A DNA stretch of 64,000 nucleotides from Pseudoalteromonas sp. S2755. Its GTDB lineage: Bacteria > Pseudomonadota > Gammaproteobacteria > Enterobacterales > Alteromonadaceae. Location: NCBI RefSeq assembly GCF_005886535.1, contig NZ_PNDS01000009.1, forward strand, positions 1 to 64,000, read 5' to 3'. The notes beneath the pieces were generated by a model. The model ran no database searches. It saw only the letters and a program-made list of their open reading frames with translations, and was not told the DNA's origin. Below are positions 51,508-58,199 of the stretch, one piece after another; the stretch's first letter is position 1; each line of letters starts with the position of its first letter. A program made the translations under genes and the position numbers.

Positions 51508-52194
51508 TTGCAAAGCACTCAGAGTCACCTATTTACCCCCTACCTCTCACACCATTTTCATTGCATTCAGTTTGATCCTGACAGCTTTGACGCGCTTTCC
51601 TTTGAACAGCAAAATATACTCCTGCCCGCTTCACTAGATAAAGCAGTGGCGAAAAGGCGAGCCGAGTTTTTAGCGGGACGGATATGTGCCAAGACCTGCC
51701 TAGCACAATTTGGACAAGGTGACTTTACGCTACTTAACGGCTCCGATCGGGCGCCTATCTGGCCTGCTAATATTGTTGCCAGTATTACGCATACTCGAGG
51801 GATCGCGGCTGCGATTGCTACAGATGATATCGCCGTGAAAGGCTTAGGCATTGATATCGAAAGAGATATGAAACCGAAGCAAGAAGTCGAACTACGACGA
51901 CAAATTCTACATCCTGAAGAAGCTGAAATTTTTACACTGTTCGGCGAGCAAGTGCACTGCCCGTTGACGGTTATTTTCTCGGCCAAAGAAAGCATATTTA
52001 AGGCACTTTATAGCACGGTGCAAAAGTTTTTTGGTTTTGATGCCGTCAAGCTGACACAGTTTGATGACAAGAAACTTATTTTCACTTTGATGGAAACGCT
52101 ACACAAGGATTTAGGCAAAGGACAACAAGTGGAAGTATATTACCAATGTAAAGACGCCTTAGTGCTGACCGAGTGTGAATACATCGCACAGTAA
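51508..52194 (+). CDS. 4'-phosphopantetheinyl transferase (EntD-like)
   Basis: A 228-residue Sfp/EntD-type enzyme that would load carrier proteins of nonribosomal peptide or polyketide synthases with phosphopantetheine. Signatures are RRAEFLAGRICAK, SITHTRGIAAAIA, GIDIERDM and FSAKESIFKALYSTVQKFFGFD, the last two holding the magnesium ligands. Translation starts at TTG with GGGAG six bases upstream. No synthetase cluster is present in the window. Confidence 0.93.
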   Translation: MQSTQSHLFTPYLSHHFHCIQFDPDSFDALSFEQQNILLPASLDKAVAKRRAEFLAGRICAKTCLAQFGQGDFTLLNGSDRAPIWPANIVASITHTRGIAAAIATDDIAVKGLGIDIERDMKPKQEVELRRQILHPEEAEIFTLFGEQVHCPLTVIFSAKESIFKALYSTVQKFFGFDAVKLTQFDDKKLIFTLMETLHKDLGKGQQVEVYYQCKDALVLTECEYIAQ

Positions 52195-52281
52195 AATCAT
52201 ACCTATTTGACTTTATACTTACACAATTTGAAGAAGTAAATCTGACGCTAAATGCGTTAAAAACTTCTCATTTGGAACTAA

Positions 52282-52304
52282 AAACGCCCACTTAGGGCGT
52301 TTAA
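52282..52304. terminator. probable short terminator between convergent genes
   Basis: An 8-bp perfect GC-rich stem (52282-52289 with 52295-52302) has a 5-base loop, with a short A run before and a short T run after. It sits between the transferase gene and the minus-strand DUF2489 gene. Confidence 0.55.
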
Positions 52305-52350
52305 TCTGAAGTTTGGATAGGGGTTCACTCACCCATTTTCACAAGTCACC

Positions 52351-52866
52351 TTACTGAAATACAACATTTTCACTACCAGCAGCCGCTTTAAAACGCGCTA
52401 TCAGCTTTTCGCAGTCCTGTAAGATCTCCGCTTCTAGGCGCTCTTCAGCACGCCAGCGCTGGCTATCCATTTTGAAAATCTCTTTTTTAGAATACTTCTT
52501 ACGCGCATCATGAGTTGGCATTTCTTTGACTTCATCATACATCTGATAAACACCAGGGTAACTCTGCTGTAAGTCAACTTCCTCGTCAAAACTATATTGC
52601 GAAATAAGCACCCAAACTCGTAAGCACCCTTCAGAATATTCACATTGTTTTTCTTTCATCGCGCGCGCGAGTAAGTTAACGCTATCCGCAATTTTTTCGT
52701 TGCGCTTCTGCCGTGACTTTTCGAGCTCAGCAGCTTTTTGCTCGCGATGTTTGGCAATCTGCTCTTTTTGCACCTTCAGCTGCCATAGTAATTTACCCGC
52801 GTAAAACGCTAGTCCAGCAATAATCAGGGCACCAATAATGATTGCGATGATCCATGCAGTATTCAT
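52351..52866 (-). CDS. DUF2489 membrane protein
   Basis: A 171-residue protein with an N-terminal transmembrane helix (about residues 5-27) followed by a charged coiled coil (KVQKEQIAKHREQKAAELEKS) and the DUF2489 domain (CEYSEGCLRVWVLISQY, YDEVKEMPTHDARKKYSKKE). Its start shares one base with the stop of yihI, so it is translationally coupled to it. The same pairing occurs in other gammaproteobacteria such as Vibrio. Function unknown. Confidence 0.88.
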   Translation of the reverse strand: MNTAWIIAIIIGALIIAGLAFYAGKLLWQLKVQKEQIAKHREQKAAELEKSRQKRNEKIADSVNLLARAMKEKQCEYSEGCLRVWVLISQYSFDEEVDLQQSYPGVYQMYDEVKEMPTHDARKKYSKKEIFKMDSQRWRAEERLEAEILQDCEKLIARFKAAAGSENVVFQ

Positions 52867-53453
52867 TACTTATCATCTTCCTCAAAGTCGTCGTCTAACC
52901 ATTCATTTGCTAGATCATTACTCATAAACTGATCCATTGGATCATTTTCTAACATATCGCCTTCTTCAAACTCATCATCAATTCCTAAGATCTCACATAG
53001 TTCCTGATGACGTGCAATGCCGCGATTGAAGTATTTCGCATCTTTACCTGTTAGCAGTTCACCGCGTTCATGGCGTTCAAGTAGCGCCATCAAGCGTTCG
53101 TCATTTTCTAACTGCTCAAGCTCTTGCTCTGGAGTTAACGTCTCTACCGCTGTAGTTAACTTAACTTGCGGCTGTAGATGGCGCTTCATCTCAGGCTGTG
53201 TATTCGACTTAGCCGGTTGTGGCTCTGCAACCAAAGAAATGGGCTTTTTACTACCAACACGCGGATCTTTATTGGTCGTCGTGTTTGATTGCTCTTTCAC
53301 TAGGATCTCTGGTGCATTTCTAGAACCCGGCTTTTTACCTTTGGTTTTTTTGCTACGCTGCTCTTTTAGTGCACGTAACGCTTGTAGCTTTTCTTTACTC
53401 AGCCTTGGTGTTCCATTGGCTGCAACTTTACGTGTCTTTTTCTTTCTGGTCAT
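52866..53453 (-). CDS. yihI: Der GTPase-activating protein YihI
   Basis: YihI stimulates the GTPase Der (EngA) and so modulates 50S assembly. The 195-residue protein has the expected basic, disordered N-terminus (MTRKKKTRKVAANG), then TPEQELEQLENDERLMALLERHERGE, the conserved helical core, and a very acidic C-terminus (EWLDDDFEEDDK). It starts at ATG, lies 24 bases downstream of the methyltransferase gene, and overlaps the DUF2489 gene by one base. Confidence 0.93.
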   Translation of the reverse strand: MTRKKKTRKVAANGTPRLSKEKLQALRALKEQRSKKTKGKKPGSRNAPEILVKEQSNTTTNKDPRVGSKKPISLVAEPQPAKSNTQPEMKRHLQPQVKLTTAVETLTPEQELEQLENDERLMALLERHERGELLTGKDAKYFNRGIARHQELCEILGIDDEFEEGDMLENDPMDQFMSNDLANEWLDDDFEEDDK

Positions 53454-53477
53454 AATTGGTTATCCAAAATTCTCGCG

Positions 53478-54131
53478 TTAACTACGCTTGGTGAGAATGA
53501 TGACATCATTCCCAATAAATTCTAATTCACAATCCTGCTGCGCGGCAAAATACGCAAAGCTTTCCCGACTAAAAAATGAAATATGCGTTAGGTCATTTTT
53601 ATAGTGCCAATTCGCAAAGCGTGCTTTATCAATGACGAGTTTGGTCATCAATGCCAGCGGCTTTCCCACTTTTAAACATGCTAACAATTGCGTTAATACT
53701 TTTGCAGGTTCAGCTAAATGTTCCACCACTTCTGTACTGACGATAAAGTCATACTGACGAGTCAGTACACTGGCATCATTAGCATAGTACAGGTCAAACA
53801 AAGCCACCTGATGCCCAGCTTCTTCAAGCATTTTCGCAAGCAGCGGTCCAGGCCCACAGCCAAAGTCTAAGCCTTGGCTTGGTGTCACCACACGTGCCAA
53901 CAGTGGATCCGCCACTCGTGCTAGAAAGCGACGATAGCCTTCATCGGCCAGATCGTTTTCATGACTATCATAAATGGCCTTTTCTTGAGCTGGTGTTAAT
54001 CTCGACTTGGGATCAACCATCACCAACTGGCAGGTTTGACATTGCCAGTACAGTCGATACTTGTCTTGATGGTAGGCTTCAAGCTGATTACCTTGGCACA
54101 GGCCACAACTGAATAGAGTTGAATCTTGCAA
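53478..54131 (-). CDS. class I SAM methyltransferase with N-terminal zinc ribbon
   Basis: A 217-residue protein beginning with a CxxC...CxxC ribbon (FSCGLCQGN, WQCQTCQLV; residues 8-36). A Rossmann methyltransferase domain follows, with the SAM loop LDFGCGPGPLLAKMLEEAGH at about residue 88 and VSTEVVEHLAEP. It starts at TTG, the only usable start in the frame, since a stop codon lies two codons upstream. The substrate is unknown. Confidence 0.85.
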   Translation of the reverse strand: MQDSTLFSCGLCQGNQLEAYHQDKYRLYWQCQTCQLVMVDPKSRLTPAQEKAIYDSHENDLADEGYRRFLARVADPLLARVVTPSQGLDFGCGPGPLLAKMLEEAGHQVALFDLYYANDASVLTRQYDFIVSTEVVEHLAEPAKVLTQLLACLKVGKPLALMTKLVIDKARFANWHYKNDLTHISFFSRESFAYFAAQQDCELEFIGNDVIILTKRS

Positions 54132-54189
54132 TGGTCAACAGTGATTGCTTAATAAGGCGGCTATTGTATCAGGTATAATAGAGGCAACC

Positions 54190-54225
54190 AAATAAAAAGG
54201 CGGCAGAGATCACTCTCTACCGCCT
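54190..54225 (-). terminator. intrinsic terminator of the CsrB-like RNA
   Basis: Read on the minus strand, AGGCGGTAGAGA pairs with TCTCTGCCGCCT (54214-54225 with 54198-54209, one G-U pair) around a GTGA tetraloop, followed by TTTTTATTT. It is among the strongest terminators in the window and lies 59 bases before the methyltransferase start, so it does not end an annotated protein gene. Confidence 0.88.
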
Positions 54226-54307
54226 ACTAATCTGAGCGTCACAACTGGACACTTCTCCCTTCGACTCTTAAGTCTTATTATTATTCTTTTTATTTTATTG
54301 TCGTCCG

Positions 54308-54371
54308 TATTGTTTTTATTTTAGACTTCCGTGACACTTTCCATATTGTTTTTATTATGAGACTTCCGTGA
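54308..54371. repeat. two direct repeats inside the CsrB-like RNA
   Basis: TATTGTTTTTATT followed within three or four bases by GACTTCCGTGA occurs twice (54308-54334 and 54344-54371), a period of about 36 bases. On the minus strand each unit carries CACGGAAGTC and is followed by a further GGA, so the duplication multiplies the GGA sites. Confidence 0.75.
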
Positions 54372-54662
54372 TTTTCTTATTCTCGGTCTTCCTGACGCTT
54401 TCTTGATAATCCTTCGTATCCAACTAGATACATAACTTTGCCACCTACGCTTCCGTATCGAATTGTCCCTTTTTTTGTATTGCTTGGCGACAACGAATAA
54501 TCTACGCTCCTGAGCTTGAGTTACAACTGTTTAATAACAAATTTCTTACCTTAATTTTTTTAATTAAACAGAAAAAAGTTGAATTACATAAACTTATACT
54601 GAACAAAAACTTAAAAATAAGCTAAAACTCACACAGCTCTCAGGTAAATATCTTACAATAAA

Positions 54663-54680
54663 AGTGAGATATATCTCACA
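54663..54680. promoter_or_regulatory. GacA/UvrY-like activator site
   Basis: On the minus strand TGTGAGATATATCTCACT contains a 16-base perfect palindrome. It closely resembles the UvrY/GacA upstream site of csrB and rsm genes (TGTAAG-N6-CTTACA type). A further TGTAAG half-site follows at 54652-54657. It lies roughly 130 bases upstream of the first GGA motif, just beyond the cytochrome c4 terminator. Confidence 0.6.
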
Positions 54681-54691
54681 AAGATAACAAC

Positions 54692-54721
54692 AAAAAAAGG
54701 CAGCCTATGCTGCCCTTTTTT
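54692..54721 (-). terminator. terminator after cytochrome c4
   Basis: GGCAGC and GCTGCC form a stem with a tetraloop, extended by flanking A and T runs with one unpaired C. It lies 46 bases after the cytochrome c4 stop codon and separates that gene from the small RNA region. Confidence 0.75.
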
Positions 54722-54767
54722 CAATAGTAAGAGTTTACACTGAGAGAGGTAAACTCACTATACGACT

Positions 54768-55400
54768 TTAGTGTAGACCACCTAAGTACTTAGATAATAC
54801 TTCGATGTCTTTGTCTGTCAGCTTCTTCGCGATATCACGCATCATGCCGTTCATATCATTGTTGCGAGTACCATCACGGAACTTTTCAAGCTGTGCCTTG
54901 ATGTATTCTGGATGCTGGAATGACACTTTAGGGAATTTAGCTAAAGAAGTACCGTTACCACGAGGACCGTGACATGCAGCACAAGATGGAATACCACGTT
55001 CTGCATCACCAGCTTTATAAAGCTGCTGACCCGCAGCAACAACATCTTCAGGCGTTGAACCCGCAGACATAGATAAAGAAGAGAAATACGCAGCTAAGTC
55101 TTTCATATCTTGATCTGACAGCGGCATAGCCATACCACTCATCACAGGATCCATGCGTCCTTCTTTACCACCAGACGTCATACCTAGCTTAAACTCTTGT
55201 AGCTGCTTGTAGATATAATCTGCATGCTGACCTGCGATTTTAGGATACATAGTCACAGGGGCATTGCCATCTGGACCGTGACATGCTGCACACGTTGCAG
55301 ACTTTGCTTTACCTGCTTCTGCGTCACCATCGAATGCCGATGCGTTGCTTGCTGACAACGTACCAAGCAACATTGTTAAAGTTAATGCTATTTTTTTCAT
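54768..55400 (-). CDS. cytochrome c4 (diheme)
   Basis: A 210-residue periplasmic electron carrier with a signal peptide (about residues 1-22, ending NASA) and two haem c attachment motifs, CAACHGPDGN near residue 36 and CAACHGPRGN near 141, one in each half of a duplicated fold. Distal methionines lie in GMAMPLSDQD and the NGMMRDIAKKL segment. It passes electrons to terminal oxidases such as cbb3. It has its own 453-base upstream region shared with divergent engB. Confidence 0.96.
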   Translation of the reverse strand: MKKIALTLTMLLGTLSASNASAFDGDAEAGKAKSATCAACHGPDGNAPVTMYPKIAGQHADYIYKQLQEFKLGMTSGGKEGRMDPVMSGMAMPLSDQDMKDLAAYFSSLSMSAGSTPEDVVAAGQQLYKAGDAERGIPSCAACHGPRGNGTSLAKFPKVSFQHPEYIKAQLEKFRDGTRNNDMNGMMRDIAKKLTDKDIEVLSKYLGGLH

Positions 55401-55853
55401 GGTAAATTCTCTGTTTCCGACCCTGTAATTTGTACCCTCGCGAACAAAGTCGCTCTCTTTATTGCTCGGGCAAATAATACCAATCAGTACTAATTAGGTT
55501 GTTATGTTAATCAGATGAATCATACATGCAAACTTAGCAAATATAACGCCAAACAGCACCGATCCATCTAAATACGCCTTGCTCAGTAGTGACTACTGAT
55601 AGGTATACACTTTAGATTGACATTGCAATTCCTACATTCTACACGATATTACTTTCTCTGGCACGTTTTCTGCCCATATTAAGCTTATAATTTATAGGGA
55701 CTTGACCTAGATTAATTAATATTAGGGCGAGGCTTCGGCCAATTTGCGATAAAAGCGGCGTTTAGAACAAACCCCACAATACTTTTGGTTTCCGCCATAC
55801 TGTTATAAAATACGCAATTCCATCCGCGAAAGTTTAATCAGTTAGGAGTCAGC
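55401..55853. other. cytochrome c4-engB divergent intergenic region
   Basis: This 453-base region separates two divergent genes. A TTGACA (55617-55622), 17-base spacer and TACACG (55640-55645) form a fair plus-strand promoter candidate more than 200 bases before engB; a TATAAT near 55686 is a second possible -10 box. No ORF, repeat or stable hairpin stands out. Confidence 0.5.
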
Positions 55854-56492
55854 GTGCTAAAATCTCGCGTAAAATACAATCAGGCACAATTTATCACAAG
55901 TGCCCCAGATATCAGTAAACTGCCACCAGACACTGGAATTGAAGTTGCTTTTGCGGGTCGTTCTAATGCTGGTAAGTCGAGCGCACTCAATACGCTTACA
56001 GACCAAAAACTGGCGCGCACCAGTAAAACACCTGGTCGAACTCAACTTATAAATACTTTTTCTCTAGGCGAAGATCAGCGTTTGATTGATTTACCTGGTT
56101 ATGGCTTTGCGAAAGTCCCATTAGAGATGAAGAAGAAATGGCAAAAAGCGCTAGGTGAATATTTACAACGCCGTAAATGTCTAAAAGGAATTGTGGTATT
56201 GATGGATATTCGTCACCCTCTTAAAGATCTCGATATGGATCTCATCAACTGGGCAACCAGCAGTAATATACCGGTATTAGCCTTGTTGACTAAAGCCGAT
56301 AAGCTAAAGCAAGGTAAACGTAAAGCAGAAGTACTACAAGTACGTCGTGCACTATCTGAAATCGACGGTGACATCACCGTTCATGCGTTTTCTTCTTTAA
56401 AGGGCATTGGATTAAACGAACTGGCGTGGAAATTGGATGATTGGTACTTAGGTCCGTTTGTCAAAGAAGCTCAAGAAGAAACGAGCGAGTAA
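55854..56492 (+). CDS. engB: ribosome biogenesis GTPase EngB/YihA
   Basis: EngB (YsxC in Bacillus) is an essential GTPase of 50S assembly. Translation starts at GTG with AGGAG five bases upstream. The 212-residue product has the G1 loop [17 protein letters not shown] at about residue 34, TPGRTQ (G2), [11 protein letters not shown] (G3) and [10 protein letters not shown] (G4). Its neighbourhood with polA and yihI recalls the yihA-polA region of E. coli. Confidence 0.97.
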   Translation: MLKSRVKYNQAQFITSAPDISKLPPDTGIEVAFAGRSNAGKSSALNTLTDQKLARTSKTPGRTQLINTFSLGEDQRLIDLPGYGFAKVPLEMKKKWQKALGEYLQRRKCLKGIVVLMDIRHPLKDLDMDLINWATSSNIPVLALLTKADKLKQGKRKAEVLQVRRALSEIDGDITVHAFSSLKGIGLNELAWKLDDWYLGPFVKEAQEETSE

Positions 56493-56509
56493 TCAAACGT
56501 AGGGCGCGC

Positions 56510-57040
56510 TTAGCTAAGATAAAAGCGCGTCTTTGCCGACATCAGATAAAAGCCTTTTTCATCTTCCTCGAGCAATTCAGCCCACTGATAATAGACATTT
56601 TGTGAAACTCTAGCGGTTAAACCATAATTGAGTGTGAGAAATGGAATATCTCCCCCGTTAACCTGCTCAAGCGCCAATGGAAACACATCACAGATGGGCC
56701 ACTCACGGCCTAAATTATCTATCGCAATAATACAAGGTGATAACTCCAAAGCCGATGCTTCATCACAGTAACGCCATTGCTCGATAATAAAAGGATGAGC
56801 AAGTACTTCAATCTCACAACTTTCTGCTGGGGTTTTTAACCAGTACTGTTGACCATCAAAGGTTAAAACACTTGCAAATAAGGCTACTAGCGATTGCCGT
56901 TTAATTTCACGCCCTTGATGAAACCAACGGCCATCTGCTGTAATTTTGATATCAGAAAAACCGCACGACGGCGCCGACCAATTTTCGGTCGGCGCATGAG
57001 TCGTAACATACAGTTTGATTAACGCATCAATTTTGTTCAT
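56510..57040 (-). CDS. DUF1285-family protein
   Basis: A 176-residue soluble protein starting at the ATG at 57038-57040 (MNKIDALIKLY), 14 bases inside the end of the yceI-like gene; the longer frame to 57070 would overlap further. The DUF1285 core is recognisable: ADGRWFHQGREIKRQSLVALFASVL, YWLKTPAESCEIEVLAHPFI. Function unknown. The overlap implies translation from the yceI-like mRNA. Confidence 0.85.
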   Translation of the reverse strand: MNKIDALIKLYVTTHAPTENWSAPSCGFSDIKITADGRWFHQGREIKRQSLVALFASVLTFDGQQYWLKTPAESCEIEVLAHPFIIEQWRYCDEASALELSPCIIAIDNLGREWPICDVFPLALEQVNGGDIPFLTLNYGLTARVSQNVYYQWAELLEEDEKGFYLMSAKTRFYLS

Positions 57041-57596
57041 CAAAAACCAAGTTGAAGCTAACAGGCACACTAGTCGCGATAGTCTTTAGACCCGCAATTT
57101 CTCGTAGCGCTTCAATTCCCTTATCTAACCCAAACTGCTTAGAATCGAGAATAAAGGCATGGACTGGCGTAACCACCAAGCCATTAGCACTTTTCGTTAT
57201 CAATAAGTCTAGGCTGATCTTTTGGATCTGACCATGCAGTGTCAAAGTGGCTGTTACATCATTGATTTTTTGTGTACCAACTTTAAGCTTAGCAAGCACC
57301 TCTGAAACATCAGCATTAACTTTAGCCCTTGGGTGTTGCGCTACGTTGAACAGCATCTTTTGCATGCGTTCATTACGGATCGGGATCATCGTTTCAACGC
57401 TTGCCAAGTCAATATTAACCTCAAGTTCGCCTTTAGCAGATAGTGTGCTATCTATCGTTTTAAAATGATGTACTTCAGCAACACTAGTCTGTTTCACAGA
57501 CACAAAGCTAACATCACTTTGTTGTTGATTAAATTGCCAAGCAGCGAACGCCTGAGAAGAAATAAGTGCACTACCTAAAAAAAGGTACTTTAGCAT
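57027..57596 (-). CDS. YceI-family periplasmic protein
   Basis: A 189-residue protein with a signal peptide (about residues 1-18, ending AFA) and the lipocalin-like YceI fold: WQFNQQQSDVSFVSVKQTSVAE at the start, VNIDLASVETMIPIRNERMQK, and late VPVSFNLVFDEQN. Family members bind polyisoprenoids or amphiphilic molecules in the periplasm; the ligand here is unknown. It overlaps the DUF1285 gene downstream and is preceded by the gap with the second small RNA candidate. Confidence 0.9.
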   Translation of the reverse strand: MLKYLFLGSALISSQAFAAWQFNQQQSDVSFVSVKQTSVAEVHHFKTIDSTLSAKGELEVNIDLASVETMIPIRNERMQKMLFNVAQHPRAKVNADVSEVLAKLKVGTQKINDVTATLTLHGQIQKISLDLLITKSANGLVVTPVHAFILDSKQFGLDKGIEALREIAGLKTIATSVPVSFNLVFDEQN

Positions 57597-57860
57597 GACG
57601 ACTTCCTTATGAAATGAGAGTGAATTGCATTTGAGCGCTCAGTGTAAAACGCAGTGCAAATTAAATAAACCTTTAATCATAAACTCGTTGTTATGTTGGA
57701 ATACTTTTAGGCTCATGATATTCATTTTACAGCGGGAAAATAGCTTTAGTAGCCAAGCAAAAACGTTGTGATCTAGCAGCCCTTTTAGCGAAGCTAATAA
57801 CAGTTTTACCTGTACATTGATTGGAGAGTTACATCAATTGGTATCATCTTTGAGGAGAAA

Positions 57861-57893
57861 AGAAAAAGACGGCCCGTAAAAATTACGAGCCGC
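57861..57893 (-). terminator. intrinsic terminator of the small RNA candidate
   Basis: On the minus strand CGGCTCGTAA pairs with TTACGGGCCG (one G-U pair) around a 3-base loop, followed by TCTTTTTCTTTT. It sits 265 bases upstream of the yceI-like start and 245 bases beyond the polA terminator, so it belongs to neither gene. Confidence 0.8.
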
Positions 57894-57993
57894 TATAGCA
57901 ATCTGGGGAGAAGCTATCAATACACTGTATCCTCTTTCGAGAGATACATCATCAACAGGATGTCCTACAGGATGAGGACGGCGCGAACTCTAA
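57861..57993 (-). ncRNA. candidate small RNA between polA and the yceI-like gene
   Basis: Minus-strand reading of this non-coding segment shows three hairpins in a row. They are GTCCT/AGGAC (57975-57979 with 57962-57966), a GTAT-CTCT/AGAG-ATAC type stem with a 4-base loop (57927-57947), and a 10-bp terminator stem (57883-57892 with 57870-57879, one wobble) followed by TCTTTTTCTTTT. Unpaired parts are C/U-rich (CATCCTG, CTTCTCCCC) and could pair with Shine-Dalgarno sequences. The position, downstream of polA on the same strand, parallels Spot 42 in E. coli, but the sequence does not match that RNA. The 5' end is not defined. Confidence 0.5.
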
Positions 57994-58137
57994 CAAATAG
58001 ACGTCCAGAAATAAACACCAAAAAGCAAAACTTAAGCCAATTTGATAAACTTTCAACGTTAATTTGTTTTTTGTTACTAGGGATTAACAGGAGCTACAAA
58101 ATTAAGACGCTATGCTGCTAGTGTATACTTGCAAACA

Positions 58138-58179
58138 AAAATGAATAAAGTTGCACTAGTCTAATTGATTAGTGCAACT
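58138..58179 (-). terminator. intrinsic terminator after polA
   Basis: Perfect 10-bp arms AGTTGCACTA (58049+100 to 58158, i.e. 58149-58158) and TAGTGCAACT (58170-58179) flank an 11-base loop, followed on the minus strand by TTATTCATTTTT. It lies 20 bases after the polA stop codon. The stem is only moderately GC-rich. Confidence 0.65.
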
Positions 58180-58199
58180 CGGGTAGATTTTTATTTCAA

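Larger units (their letters stand above)
54190..54535 (-). ncRNA. candidate CsrB/RsmZ-type small RNA
   Basis: The 636-base gap between the methyltransferase and cytochrome c4 genes has no credible ORF. On the minus strand GGA occurs 11 times between 54510 and 54256 (for example at 54508, 54466, 54452, 54365, 54328, 54304), while the other strand has one. Eight of the eleven fit ANGGA, the CsrA/RsmA recognition core. Some lie in possible hairpin loops (GTC-AGGAA-GAC near 54390; GCT-CAGG-AGC near 54510). A GacA/UvrY-like site lies upstream, and a 12-bp terminator stem ends the element at 54190-54225. The 5' end is uncertain: it could reach 54586 if TATAAG at 54593-54598 is the -10 box. Confidence 0.62.

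Noticed and set aside
54481-54600. A definite promoter for the CsrB-like RNA.
   Set aside because: Several AT-rich -10 candidates exist (for example TATAAG at 54593-54598) but none has a convincing -35 box, as expected of an activated promoter, so no single one is reported.
57861-57993. Spot 42 (spf) as the identity of the RNA candidate near polA.
   Set aside because: The position fits, but I see no match to the conserved 5' part of Spot 42, so only a generic small RNA call is made.
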